Source of the DNA: Elmis aenea
Taxonomy: Eukaryota; Arthropoda; Insecta; Coleoptera; Elmidae
Assembly: GCA_947652605.1 (NCBI GenBank)
Contig: OX393579.1
Coordinates: 37,578,970 to 37,642,969, forward strand
Length of the DNA: 64,000 bases
Direction of reading: 5' to 3'
This document shows positions 21,544 through 33,448 of this stretch, one piece after another (position 1 is the stretch's first letter; the number at the start of each line of letters is the position of its first letter). The notes beneath the pieces are model-generated. The model did no database searches. It saw nothing but the letters and a program-made list of their open reading frames with translations, and had not been told where the DNA came from. The position numbers were made by a program, and so were the translations under genes.

Positions 21544-22640
21544 ATACAGGGTTCTCGTCTTTCGAGGGCCACTATGGGGATCTCGTAAACGGTAAGTATT
21601 ACGACCTGTTAAATTAGGGCAAAGTTATCTATTTAGGTGCTTAATAATTCGATTCAAACAGAACTTTTCTAGCTCTTTTAGTTTTTCGATATAGGGAAAA
21701 AAGTAAAAAAGTGGATTTTTGTTTTTTGTCCGTAACTTTTTCATTTGATGTCGAATTTCATTTCTGTTAAAACTTTTTCATGGCCACTTTTTGCAAGAAA
21801 TCAAATTCCCCAATTATATTTTCCATGCGACGTTTCGTTTTTTTAAAACCATCATCAGGTCAATTTTTTCTTATGGACGCTATATCTGATTTTAACGCCA
21901 ATTTGTAGAGCATTCTATTCTGAAATCGACAATGTATAACACTTGGGACTTTTTAGAAACAATTGTTGTTAAAAATGACAAAAACAAATATTTTATTTAA
22001 AACAAATCCTAATCGGCATGGTAAATAATACCCACGCCTACTCGAAAATATTTGCCATAATAATTAACAATAAAATCGCGATATCTCGGAATATATCAAT
22101 TTTAGGTGAAAACCAGCCTGTGTATTTTTGAAAGAGAATTGAATTTTCTATAAGACGGTGTAAAAAAATAAAGGGTGTTGTTATTAAAAAAAATGAGTTA
22201 TCGATGTTTAAAGTTTCACAAGTTTGATCAAGCATAAAAAACGCCCTGTATAATATTTTAAAAATGTAGGTGGTGCAAAGTGTCAGTATAATTTCCATGC
22301 AAATTTCTTTAGACTTCTCAGTTTTTAAATGTTAAAAATTTTTGAAACTGTATTTTCATGTAAATGCAATTTTCATGAAAACGGTTGACCTTAGACCCAT
22401 ATAATCCCATAAATTTTTAGGAGTAAATTAAAAGACGAATCCAAAAATGTAAAAATATACAGGGTGTTCTATAAGAAAAAGTATAACTTTGATATGCCAC
22501 TTTTTTATGGAGCACCCTGTATGTTTAAAAATATTTTTAAAATGTAGCCCTTATTGACTTACAGTATCTAACGGCGACAGAAGTTTGAAAATATAAACCG
22601 TTTCGCCATAAAACTCCGTGGCGTCCGACGTGACTCACCC
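21544..22640 (+). repeat. Composite of CAGGGTG-group arm fragments
   Basis: Starts TACAGGGTTCTCGTC. It contains GGGGATCTCGTAAACGGTAA, then from about 22030 a copy of the arm repeat (AAAATCGCGATATCTCGG, GGTGTTGTTATTAAAAA, CGCCCTGTATAATATTTTAA, GAAAACGGTTGACC). It ends with TACAGGGTGTTCTAT and GAGCACCCTGTATG blocks. This looks like several truncated or nested copies, not one intact element. Confidence 0.6.
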
Positions 22641-24219
22641 TGCATTACAAACATAAAATATTTTTAAAGTTTGATTAGGTATAGTATTTAAAATATGTCT
22701 ATTTGTTTGGTAGATTATATTATTATATATTTCTAAGAAATATTTGATGTTTCCTGTGAATAGAACAAACTAAAAATTTAATTTCTTCACTGGTTTTGCA
22801 GTTATTTATTAGAACATTAGTATATAAATTTTTAACTGTCTGCAGCTCGTTGATTTAATTCAAGACATGACTCAAACTATGTATTGTTAAAAGCATGAAA
22901 TATTAGCTCTAAAGTATGTCAAATATAATTCTCTTTGTTACTGATAAACACAAAAATTCTATATTTATAATATATCACAAATAATTGCAGCACAGAATTT
23001 TAAATAAAGTTTGGACAGATATCAGCTGTGTATGATTTTCATTAAAAGAGCACAGCAGGCGTAAAATCTGCCAGAAATTCTTCATGCATGAATTGGCTTT
23101 AATCGATTTCAGATATTTTAAAATTTAAATAATCTGCTTTATGGGTAATAATTTTGCTGTTAAAATGTATGGATAGTTGGTGCGTCGTTATTACCTTCAG
23201 TTCATTTAAATTAATTATTTTATGTGATTGAGATTTTACGACATTGTAATTTTATTTTTCAACTTCTTTTTATCACTAACTTATTATATTTCTGACAACA
23301 TTTTACCTAAAATGTTACAAAAATAAGTTTTAAAACATATTTATTCTACTGCAAAGTTGTAAAACTGTTTCAATTGTTATTTTCACTCTTGCAACGAAAA
23401 GTTTGACTCTACGTGCTCAGTAAGAATATAATCTAGTAATGTGCTTTTTAAATGCAATATTCTGCAATATCCTGAAACGACTAAAATACTTTAATGTTAA
23501 ATTTTAATAATAACTTTTTCATTATGAAAGTTAGACATTCAAACTTACGAATTTGATATCTGTAGGTGAGTCAAAGGTCGTGTTTACATTTTGAATTGAT
23601 TTTTCCATGTGTAAGAAAATATGCCAAATAGAAATACGCAAGGTAATGTAAAAAAGGTAAAAGCGAAATTCGGGAGTTGGTGGTTAAAATAATTTGGTTA
23701 GCAAAATTGTGTGGGATATTTTAGAATTGTATATACGTAGGTGGCTTTTAAATTCAAGGTAAAATAAACATGAAAGAATTTTTTTTACTGATCACTAACT
23801 TCATAAACGACGGAGTTTTTCCGAATTGTTTGAATTGAGCAATAATTAATTGAAACAGCGTGTTGGGTAGCTGTTTTCGATGTAAATTATTAATAAACAA
23901 AGGTATTACTTAAATGATATAACAAATAAAATATTCGCTGATAATATACATCATGTATGTACATACATACATTTTCATTTGCAACTATAGTTTCTTTTTA
24001 ATGCGCACTTGCTTAAAGAAATAACATTTGAATGTTTCACAAAATATTTATTTAGAATTGCATTTTAAACGTTTTTTGTACATGTTTTTAAAAAGAAATT
24101 TGGCCAAACTATCATTTGTTACTGAAACAATTTAATTAAATAAACAGAACTAATTGTTAAGCGTTGTAGTCAATTATATTTTGGAGGATTTTGGTTTGAC
24201 AAAGTCGCCTTATTAGCAC
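22641..24219. other. AT-rich stretch, no recognised gene
   Basis: No coding motif. A small ATGTATGTACATACATACAT palindromic microsatellite lies at about 23952-23972. Confidence 0.5.
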
Positions 24220-24946
24220 CTGACAAGGGAGAGTCACGATATGTTGTCGCTAGAATTTGATTAAGGCTGTGTTTATTGCATCAAGGATATCAAAACTAAA
24301 TGTTTTCCAGAGTTATACGTGCCACTGGTAATTTTCTTTGAAAAAATAGGGGAAAAACTGAAAAATTGGTATAAAAAGGTCATTTTTGCGATCGCGTTGG
24401 CCATGAAACCGTCAAAGACAAAACCGAAATTTTCCTATTTACCCATGCGCGCATCCTTTGCAAGTAAAATAGTGCAAAGTTTTAAAAAAAATCTTAAACG
24501 GTTCCTGAGAAAAATGTCAAAAACGAAACCTCTGCAAAAGCGCTATGATTTGAGAAGTTGTGGTATATCTGTAGGTATAACTGAATCCATGCGACTTGCA
24601 TAGGCGTTTAACATAAGGAAAACCGTTTTTACAAGGGCCTCGTTTTTCGCATTTTCCTCAGGAACCGTTTAAGATTTTTTCAAAAACTTTGCACCATTTT
24701 ACTCGAAAATATTGCGCGAATTGGTAAATAGAAGAATTTCAATTTTATCTCTCACAGTTTCATAGCCAACGCGATCGCAAAAATTACCTTTATTATTCAA
24801 CTTTTCAGTTTTTCCCCTATTTTTCCGAAGGAAATGGCCAGTGGCACGTATAACTCTGCAAAACATTTAGTTTTAATGTTCTTGATGCAATAAACACAGC
24901 CTTGATCAGATTCTAGCGACAACATAATCGTGACCTGCCCTGTTGA
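24220..24946. mobile_element. Foldback element (~727 bp)
   Basis: Arms of about 320 bp (24220-24545 and 24626-24946) are inverted copies. Matching blocks are GTTGTCGCTAGAATTTGATT with AATCAGA..CTAGCGACAAC, GGCTGTGTTTATTGCATCAA with TTGATGCAATAAACACAGCC, and CTTAAACGGTTCCTGAG with CTCAGGAACCGTTTAAG. The loop is about 80 bp. Its ends do not match the CAGGGTG group. The 94-codon frame across the left arm is incidental. Confidence 0.8.
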
Positions 24947-25549
24947 GTAAATTGGTTAAATGTTATAGTAAATCTTAAAATTATTTACTAGAATATTTCA
25001 TTCCTTTCATAAAGGTTTAGACCATAAAACGATATTTTTGGACTTTAAAAACGGAAATGGTTGTTTGATGAACTATAAATTCAGTTGTTATAGCTTTAAT
25101 GTACTTCCATTTTGCAAGCATTTACATTAAAAAGTAAAAATATATAAAACGGCTTCTGACCTTCTGACATTATCTTATGTATTGAAAAATATCTTTCCTA
25201 GTTTCGAGATTGACTCGTGTTTCTTCATCGTAGATTTTTTAATGTATATTTTCTTACTTGAATTACTTTGTGGTGGCTAACTATCATGCAACTAACATTT
25301 TGGTGGCATGATTTTCAATTTAGACGTATTCAAGAAACAATGATACTTTATGATCCTGTTTATAAATATAAAATCTAAAGACGACGAGACAACAGTTTAG
25401 ACTCTAGTCTAGATGTTGTTCCCACAAGTAATATTAGTGATGTTTTAACTCATACCGATTGTACCAAAATCATTACTACATGAATTATTTCGTCTGGTTA
25501 AGAAATTATCCCTATACTTTTTCTTGAAATTTTTTTAACTGATATTATT
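24947..25549. other. AT-rich stretch, nothing recognised
   Basis: No coding or RNA motif seen. Confidence 0.45.
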
Positions 25550-25770
25550 ACGGCATATTTTTGCTGTTATGGCCATTCACCTAAGTGGAGGGGGAAACAA
25601 GTATGAGGTGGGTAAGGGTAGAGGGTAGGTGGAAGTACTGTCACAGCATTTGCCTATAGTGGTAGGGGAAACCACCTGAAACCCCTACGATGACAGGCGG
25701 CCTCGGGATTCGAACCCACGATCTCCCGATTACTCACTAGGTTGTTTTTCCAACCAGCCACCGCGCTCGG
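25550..25770 (-). mobile_element. tRNA-derived SINE, copy 2
   Basis: Read on the minus strand, it starts CCGAGCGCGGTGGCTGGTTG, has the B box GGTTCGAATCC, then the family body TTTCAGGTGGTTTCCCC, CTATAGGCAAATGCTGTGAC and TTCCACCTACCC. The tail has diverged from copy 1, and the target duplication (near TACTTCATATTTA) is decayed, so this looks older than copy 1. Confidence 0.88.
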
Positions 25771-26387
25771 TACTTCATATTTAAGTAAACGATAAAAGAA
25801 ACTGCGTACAACGACATAAACATGTGTACTAAATAAAAAGTGGAACAATTTTTATTTTTTAAATGGTAACAGAACGGTTAAAAGCCAAAATTAAATTGTA
25901 AATTTTTGTTTTTTTCTAGTCATGTGAAGATTTATTTGAGAATAATGTCGAACTCTATAAGGTATCTGTATGTCCCTTAATGAGAATTTTCAGCGATCAT
26001 TTTTTAGTTGTTAAAACTATACGAAGCTGTTTATTAAAATCAATTTTCCAATCTAAATACCCTGCATTAATTATTAGTTATGCAAGATTGCTTTTACTGA
26101 CAATGAGTACTATCGCGTGCTCTACTGATATGGCTATTTCACTTCGATCGTCTTTTCTCTACGAATTTCACGATGTTCGTTACTTGGCATTCATCTCTAA
26201 CGATTTGGTTTCTTATTACGTGTAGACGCGGTTTTCCAATTATTGTTCTCAGTGCATTCATTTCTGTGGTACGTGATTTGTGGTTGTTACAGCTCAAGTT
26301 AAAGTTTCACAAACTCATAAGTCTCACTGCTGTTCTTACATTAATTATAGAAGCCATCAGCAAAATAATTTGTAATAATGTTGAACA
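25771..26387. other. AT-rich stretch, no recognised gene
   Basis: Two overlapping short frames of 75-81 codons show no known motif. Confidence 0.4.
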
Positions 26388-26434
26388 ATATACCGTGTGA
26401 TTCAGTTTGACTGTAGTACCTACGCTTATAACTT

Positions 26435-27740
26435 GTTACACGAATATCGGCCACTTTCCAAGAAAGCCAATGCTCTTGCAACAAGAACGGGTGGTTCGGA
26501 CTCGCGGCTAGTTCAGACGAGAAGGGGTAGGTCCGAATTAGAAAGAAACTTGTAGATATCAATAAGGGCGCCACACTATTTATTCTATAAGGTTTCAAAT
26601 AGCGAAAAAACCTAGTAAATGAAATAAAAGAATTTGTAGACGGGAATGATATATGCCTTTAATAATCACACACACAAAAATGAAAATAACAAATAAAATA
26701 TAGAACACACTTGACAATAAAATGTTCCTCGCCTCAACAGACTTAGAAGGCCACTATGAAGAAAACATTCGTTATAATTAAACATAAAGAAAATATATAC
26801 GACGAAATAAGATCGGTCCTGTTCCGGTGTTTGCAAGTACCTATATAAAAATACACAAATAAATATATAAAAGAATAATAGTTCAGTTTCAATGAAAATA
26901 CAACCCGCTTAAGTGGAAGAGCTCTCCTACCTATTAAAACTTGCGGTGCTAAAGTCACCGAACGATAACATAACCAAAAAAACCTTGCAAACCGAATACG
27001 GTCCCTAACTTATTAATCGTAGCTTTCAAATCAAAATGTAGTGACAACAAAGCCACTCAAAGGTTGTTGAGAACGTATGATGTTAACATAAATATATAAA
27101 AATTAGATTAAATGTTGATAGATAACAGTAGGTAATAACAAAATTACTAATTAACGTTAATAAATAACGCTAAGTAAAAGAAACAGTAGTAACGAGCTGA
27201 AGGCTCTACAATAGTTACAGAAATATGACTTTAGGAATATAATAATACAGAACGTAGACAGTCGGGGGCGGGGCTTATATATGTAATATTAGCTTTCGAT
27301 GAGCCGCCGAAGGCACGATGAAGGAGAAGAAAGACCGGAACTGCTGTCCGTAGTCCAAGCTAACGGATAGACATCCACGGAATCAATCCTCAACGGAACA
27401 CCAAACGTTAGATCACAACGTTAAACGAAACTTAGAAAAAAAGGACTGAGCTTAACATCAACCTCAAAGGGAAAACGTAAATCCAAACGTTAAACAAACG
27501 TAAGACATAAGTAAAGCTTAGTACGAAACGTAAACACCTAAACGTAAACACCTAAAAAGAAAAGGAAATGTAAGATAACCTCCAATTTGGATATTCACTT
27601 TACACAAATTACAGGTGCATTACCAAACCAAATAAGGAACGGAAGTAATATATTTCGACATGCGTGGAAATAGACTGGTCACTGGAACTACTAAAATAAG
27701 CTAAAACTACTACTCAGGGGACCTAACTCCCAATCGGACA
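26435..27740 (-). mobile_element. Possible solo LTR (putative)
   Basis: This segment interrupts the left arm of a foldback, so it is an insertion. On the minus strand it would start TGTCCGATTGGGAGTTAG and end ATTCGTGTAACA, the TG...CA form of an LTR. It holds a TATA-like ACATATATAAGCC near 27270-27285 and several AATAAA-type signals. Local base composition is less AT-rich than the surroundings. I found no matching target duplication or second LTR. A TGGCGCCC string at about 26567-26574 is inside, not outside, so it does not serve as a primer site here. Other explanations remain open. Confidence 0.35.
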
Positions 27741-28174
27741 ATATTAACGTAACAAACTTTGTTATTTTAAACAAAAAACCTATTAACCATATATTTATGT
27801 AAATCGCATGGCATTTTTGTATCAAATATTAAAATGTTTTTTACAGTACAGTATATCAGACCGAGGACCGTCTACTTTGTTTTTGAAAGTGGGAGAAATC
27901 TTTTTGTAAAGTTTATTTTAACAGAGACTTTAATCCTAAATCCGATCACATTACAAAAAAATTAACATACTAGTAGAACATTTTTGAAAAAAATAGTTTA
28001 AAAATTATGAATAGTTTTTTAGATAATCTTACCAATTCATGTGTTTGATTATACAAAAGACGACCAAATCGTAACCGTTGCACAAGACCTATAAACTAAA
28101 ATGTACTGAAAATAATTTTTATTAAAAAAGATTACAAAAAAATAAACGGTTAAGTAGTACATAATAACAAATTT

Positions 28175-28378
28175 CAGTGACAGAATGTCACGTAGTTTCT
28201 AACCTATAATTTTGAAAATCACTAAAAATTTAAATTGTTTTTAATTCGATCGCACAAAAAATGTAATATGCACCTCGGCCAAAACGTACTTTTTCGGCCT
28301 TGCCTGTTTGCTGGCCTCGACTAACCAGACGCGGCCGAAAAAGTTACACTTTTTGGCCTTGATACATAAATAACTATT
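28175..28378. repeat. 204-bp repeat, copy 1 (GGCCGAAAAAGT family)
   Basis: Starts CAGTGACAGAATGTCACGTA and ends GATACATAAATAACTATT. Almost identical to 60608-60826; the main difference is a 15-bp deletion here inside a small hairpin (GTTTGCTGG...CCAGCAAAC in the other copy). High identity implies recent spread or conversion. Confidence 0.8.
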
Positions 28379-28659
28379 AGTGTTTAAAATGTTTAAAGTG
28401 TCTTCTAACTGCCTCCAAAGACAGTTGTCCTCTGTATGTAACGCCTTGAATATTCATTCGCAGAAGCAATGCGACAGAAGGTCCATTTTCAATTCAATGC
28501 TTACAAAGTAATGAATTTTTGTCAAAAACTAATAAAACACATTTAAACAAGTTATAATTGCTAAAAGCGATCGTGTTTGTGTATACCGAGTGAAGAACAG
28601 AATCCCGTAACATAGTAATTTCAATGGTAAAAGTTTTTACTATGTTGCGTGATCCAATT

Positions 28660-29203
28660 CGGATCTAGGAACATTCTTCGCCCACAATTCTTGGCCCACA
28701 ATTCTTCGCCTCTACAATTCTTCGCCCTTATTTTTTTCGCCTACACAATTCTTCGCCGCCACAATTTTTCGCCGCATACAAGCACATCAGAAATTTTATT
28801 TGCAAGTGTGATTATTACTTCCGCCATACGTAGTATGAAGAAAGTATTTTTATTTATAACGTAATTTTTACAGATTATTTTACATTAGCCCAAAGTTGTT
28901 TCTTGTACATTAATACTTTTCTTTTAATATTATGTTTAAAAATTGCTACATAAATGGCGTATTTTGTGATTTTTAATCTTGTTTATGTTATTATAGTATA
29001 AATAAAAATTAAATTAACCTGACCTGACCTGACCTAACCTAATGTAAAATAATCTGTAAAAATTACGTTATAAATAAACAAAATTACATTTACAAACAAA
29101 ATTTGTGATATGCTTGTATGCGGCGAAGAATTGAGGCAGCGAAGAATTGTGTCGGAGAAGAATTTTTGTCGAGGAATTGTGGGCGAAGAATGTTCCGGAC
29201 ACG
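28660..29203. mobile_element. Foldback with tandem-repeat ends and telomere-like core, copy 2
   Basis: 544-bp inverted-orientation relative of 10842-11400. It starts CGGATCTAGGAACATTC and ends GAATGTTCCGGACACG, with tandem CACAATTCTTCGCC units in both arms, and sits between the imperfect duplications ATCCAATT (28652-28659) and ATTCAGTT (29204-29211), 6 of 8. The interior CTTGTTTATGTTATTATAGT and AAAAATTGCTACATAAATGG segments match copy 1 in reverse. The clean interruption of a hairpin MITE supports the chosen ends. Confidence 0.78.
29018..29042 (-). repeat. Telomere-like pentamers in copy 2
   Basis: CCTGA three times then CCTAA twice; on the minus strand this is (TTAGG)2(TCAGG)3 in exact register, matching the array at 11004-11038. 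Confidence 0.8.
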
Positions 29204-29245
29204 ATTCAGTTCTGCATCCTGTATACATATATTAAGCTTCGTTCA

Positions 29246-29358
29246 CTAACGTCGCGACACTAGATGCTCAAATATATCATATTACGTGTGAACACCTGAG
29301 CCGCAACTCCGAATGCCAAGCGATGTCATGACATTAAATGTCGCGACGTTACTGTCAC
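29246..29358. mobile_element. Small palindromic MITE (ACGTCGCGACAC)
   Basis: CTAACGTCGCGACACTAGAT near 29248 pairs with ACATTAAATGTCGCGACGTTA ending at about 29352 (inner bases differ). It shares CAAATATATCATA and TACGTGTGAACACCT with the split copy at 15927-16128. Confidence 0.65.
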
Positions 29359-29634
29359 CATGTAAACGAGACTTTAATTTTTTAAAGTTTGATCGAGTCT
29401 AGAATTAAATTCTCTTTCAGAACGAATAAAACAAAGTACATATGTATAGGTACATGTAATTTAAAAAAATAATACTTTCGCCAGTCTGATATATTTTGTT
29501 GTAAAAGAAACATTGTAAAGTTATTTGATAAAGAATTTTCCGCAAACTACAAAAATAAAAGGTTTATAGGGGTTTTCTCTTAAAATAACAAAGCTATACA
29601 GATGCAACAGTCAAACTGAATCACGCGGTATATA

Positions 29635-30516
29635 ATAATAATTAAATGTTCATGAATTTTTTTTATTGATAACTAATATCTCATAAAATTTTAAGCCCTA
29701 GTTCTTGAAAAATATTATTTGTTCCACAAGCTATTGCCGTAGTCTTTATTAGAATCTTTCGTTGTTACATAAATGCGCTTGGCAATAAAATGGTCTGTAG
29801 AAAAGTCGCGCGAGTTAACAATGACATTTGATCCTCGCGGGATATGTCATAACTTCGTAAGTGTTGCACCGGAACAAAGAATAAAAATAAATCTTATGCA
29901 ATAACATCAAAGCATAATTTGTCACGCCACTAGCAAAACAGACTAGGTCACTGTAAAATTATTACAACGACAATAATTTGCGCTACTTCTCTGCAAACTA
30001 CAATGCGTTAGGTAATTGTATTCAAAGCAATATGTTGATTAATGTAAATGTAGGATGCTGCTAGTGACAATTATTTGAATATCAGCAAATATATGTCATT
30101 TTCCCAATATAATAGGACAATTGTTGAATACATTTGTATTGTATTGTACCTATTATCTTATATTATATTGTAATTGTACATTAAATTTTGTTTGAAATGA
30201 AGAACGAGCGAAACATATCGCCTAATTAAATTTTTTGTTTCAATTTAACCGGTTTCCAATAATGCCAATACAGTTAAATTCGGGTTTTATAGCTATTAAA
30301 ATGAAGCTCCATTCGTCGCCCTAAAACTGTACGTAACGAACGAAAATTAGTTTTCCATTATACCACGCGTAATAAATTTCAACTAGCACCGGATTTTATT
30401 TTTTTTCCCCAGAAATAAATAAAGTTCACCTTAAAACATTACATAGATAGAGGTGGCTTGTTACAAAAATTTACACTAATATAATGCATGCTAAAGTTTC
30501 ATGGTACAGGTTTAAT
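29635..30516. other. AT-rich stretch, nothing recognised
   Basis: No coding motif or repeat pairing was seen. Confidence 0.45.
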
Positions 30517-31043
30517 TGGTTTTGGTACGAGTGAAGCATTACTTAGTCCTAAGGCAAAGAGCTCAGGATATGAATGTGAACGTATATGCCTGTTTTTTTA
30601 ATTGCGAAAAGGCTTTGAATAAGCTCAAGCATAACAAATTATCAACAATCCTTCAAGAAACAGGTGTCGATGGTAAGCAAGGATACTAAACTAATAGGAT
30701 GGCCCAATCCCATTAGACCCAATGTATTACTTGGCTATCCAGAAGTGATGTCATTAATAGTGCAAAAATGTGTAAACCGAAGTCTTAGATTTCATGTTGC
30801 ATGACAAGTTTCAAAGTATAGCTAGATGGTATTAATTGAATAGTAAGGTTTCCTATAAACCAAATGGGTCGATTTACATAAACCCGAACGTTTTATACAT
30901 GTGTGACATATGACACATCGGTCACTTTATAAATAACATTTGCAGGACGTTATAGGTGATGTCATAACTGAGGTAATTAATATCACTCTTTCGTCATCGA
31001 TATGTTTACGAATTTCGTAGGATGGGTCTTTTAGTGTAGTATC

Positions 31044-31391
31044 CAGGGATGGGGAGTCGGCAGAAAAATAATCGACTACCGACTCCCGACTCCCGAGTTG
31101 GTATTTGTAAAAATCGACTCCCGACTCCGATTCCGACTCCGACTCCCGACTCCGACTCCCGATGGTAAACAAAGTTTAATATTTTAATTTTCTATTTAAT
31201 ACATAATGAAGAAAATGTAAAAAATCAGTTTTTTATAAAAAAAATTGCGATCACAATACTTTCTTCCTACTACGTATGGCGAAAGTAAAAAGAGTCGGGA
31301 GTCGATAGTTTTTTACCGACTCCGACTCCTCAAAAAAGCTTCGACTCCTCGACTCCCGACTCCCGACTCCGACTCCGACTCCCCATCCCTG
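31044..31391. mobile_element. hAT-type MITE (348 bp), GACTCC-rich ends
   Basis: Ends CAGGGATGGGGAGTCGG and CCGACTCCCCATCCCTG (the latter split by further GACTCC units) are flanked by a perfect 8-bp duplication, GTAGTATC, at 31036-31043 and 31392-31399. Subterminal arrays of CCGACTCCCGACTCC resemble the 302-bp element at 13148. It lies inside the LINE pseudogene, so it is younger. Confidence 0.92.
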
Positions 31392-32143
31392 GTAGTATCC
31401 TTGGATGGTAAAGAAATCCAATTAACAACAATGCTGTACTGGAACCAAACAGTAACCGTAAAAGTGGAGAGTCAATTAACACTGGAAACTAGAATTATGT
31501 ATGGCGTTCGACAAGGATGTGTTCTTTTTCCGTTATAATTTAACTTGTATGCGGAAGAGCTTTTTAAGGAAGCGTTGTCTGAGATAGATCATGGTATTAC
31601 GGTATTATGGTGACAACAACGCCGATATGCAGATAATACAGTCCTAACTGCTGACTCAACAACTAGTCAAAAAGCGAAGAATACGGACTGAAACCCGATA
31701 CTACAAAATCAAAATACATGATCATAAGTAAAAAGCCATTGCCATACGATAACCGACTAAAAGTAAATCACACGAAGCTAAAGAAAGTCCAAAGATAAAC
31801 AAAATTAGGTTGTATTGCAAAAAACACATGGATTCCATCAGTAGAAATTTCTTGTATAATAGCTAGAGCCCGTGATGCCTTTCAAAAGATTAGGCGCGTG
31901 GTTAGTGTTCACCAGTCATGATACAAGCCTAATTGTTACATGTTCTCGGTATTAATGTGGTATGGAAGTGTGGACACTCATGGAAGCTACATGCAAAAAT
32001 ATTTTTTGAAATGTGGGCACACCGTAGAATATTGCGAATTAGCTGGATGAATAAAGTGAAAAATGTGAATGCTCTAATATTAATGCAGAGATCCTTAAGT
32101 GATGAAGACTATTAAAATTTGTAAACTAACATAGACCATAGAC

Positions 32144-33362
32144 CAGGGGTGGCGAACCTATGCTATGGCACGTGTGCCACAGCTGGCTCGTAGAAAAAAA
32201 ATTATTGGCAGGCAGGAGAAATAGTTGCTTTTCCAAAATTTTTGGAAAATTAAAATTTTTATTTTTATAATAACGAACTAATAACACCAAATTAAATTTA
32301 TTCAAATAAAACACATGTATTTTAATTTTTTTTAATAGAAAATCCGACACGTCAAAATGAAATTAATCAAAATTAATTGACTGAAAATTTAACTGCAGCT
32401 GTAGAATCAATGATAGATAAATTATCTTCGCGATATTCTTAATTTAAAAATTTCCAAGAAATTTTTAAATTCATATACTACCCAGGCATAATTAAAGTTG
32501 ATGTACCTGATTTAAAAATTTTTGAATGGTTAAAATTAGAAAATTTTGCAATGCAATTAATTGATTTTTAATCGTGCAATTTGGCAGCAAAAGTTTATTG
32601 ACGTAAGAGAAATTTTAGAGATTATTGAAAGGGAACTTTTGAAGGCAAAAAATAAATAATAATGCTAAAAGCAAAATTATTAATGCCTGGTAAACGATTC
32701 CAGAAGAGTTTAAATCTTTAAAGAAATTAGCGTCGGCTATTTTAACTGTATTTTCTTCCACATATGCATGTGAGTCCTTGTTATCACAAACGAATTTGGT
32801 AAAAAATAAATTCAGAAATACATTAACGAATGAATGTAGTTCAGCAAGCAATTTATTAAAAGTCGCGAAATACCAACCTGATATAAAAAAAAACTTAACA
32901 AAAAGCATTCAACAACAAAAATCGCATTAAAAGCTCATATATTAATTCTTATTGTCAGTATCTACTTTGTTAATGTTGTTTAAAAAGTAAACATATGTAA
33001 TGTGCAATTATTATTTTTGTCTAATTATATCTTTCTCTTGGTAAAATATTTAATATTTCTTTTAAAATTTAGTTATGTATCTTTAGTTGTTGTTTAATTA
33101 CAAATTTCTATAAGTAGTCAATAAAAAATATTCATTTAATACAAATATTTACTTTTAATCTCCCCACAATCAGTAATGTTTTTTTTTTTATTCATTGCAA
33201 AATATTTATTTAATACAAATATTGCAATATTTACTTTTCATCTTCTCACAATCAGCAATGTTTTTTTTTTTCATTATTGCAAAAGTTACCTGGCACGCCA
33301 GCATTTCAGAATATGAAAATTTTAACAAATTGGCACGCGGACAAAAAGGTTCGCCACCACTG
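32144..33362 (+). mobile_element. hAT element with transposase remnant (1,219 bp)
   Basis: Ends CAGGGGTGGCGAACCTATG and, inverted, CAGTGGTGGCGAACCTTTTT, with an inner GGCACG.GTGCCA motif, are flanked by a perfect 8-bp duplication, CCATAGAC, at 32136-32143 and 33363-33370. The plus strand inside carries the last part of a hAT transposase. CATAGAC is itself repeated around the insertion site, so the duplication is supported but could be aided by that local repeat. Confidence 0.9.
32375..32930 (+). pseudogene. hAT transposase, C-terminal part (GTF2IRD2/ZBED5-like)
   Basis: Upstream pieces read ESMIDKLSSRYS, then FKNFQEIFKFIYYPGIIKVD and IFEWLKLENFAMQLIDF between stops. The last 77 codons (32697-32930) are open: IPEEFKSLKKLASAILTVFS, STYACESLLSQTNLVKNKFR, NTLTNECSSASNLLKVAKYQ and a natural stop. 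The IP..F..LKKLA......F.STY.CE....S.......R..LT block is the C-terminal dimerisation region of hAT transposases of the GTF2I-repeat/ZBED5/EPM2AIP1 type. Earlier RNase H-like catalytic parts are missing or unreadable. Confidence 0.85.
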
Positions 33363-33448
33363 CCATAGACCATAGAACATAGACATAGACCATAGACCAT
33401 GTTATGAGAAACTCCAAATATTATATCCTATGGTTAGTGATAGTGTAA

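Larger units (their letters stand above)
28580..29226. mobile_element. Palindromic MITE split by the second telomere-core foldback
   Basis: Bases 28580-28659 joined to 29204-29226 form a hairpin. TATACCGAGTGAAGAACAGA pairs with the right side CAGTTCTGCATCCTGTATAC, and CCCGTAACATAGTAA pairs with TTACTATGTTGCGTG. The interruption is the 544-bp element at 28660-29203. Confidence 0.55.
26388..29634. mobile_element. Foldback family GTATAYCG, heavily invaded
   Basis: The left end ATACCGTGTGATTCAGTTTG (26389) and the right end CAAACTGAATCACGCGGTAT (29613-29632) are inverted. The left arm resumes at about 27755 (AACTTTGTTATTTTAAACAA) after a 1.3-kb insertion, and its partner is at about 29570-29600. 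The middle is filled with a repeat copy (28175), a palindromic MITE, the telomere-core foldback and a small MITE. A simpler copy of the same family lies at 55096-55768. Confidence 0.7.

Noticed and set aside
26560..26580. Primer binding site TGGCGCCC of a retrotransposon on the minus strand
   Set aside because: The LTR-like end (TG...CA) I can support lies further out at 26435, which puts this string inside the unit; treated as coincidence.
32615..32908. 97-codon minus-strand open frame
   Set aside because: Antisense shadow of the hAT transposase C-terminus, which has a clear family match on the plus strand.
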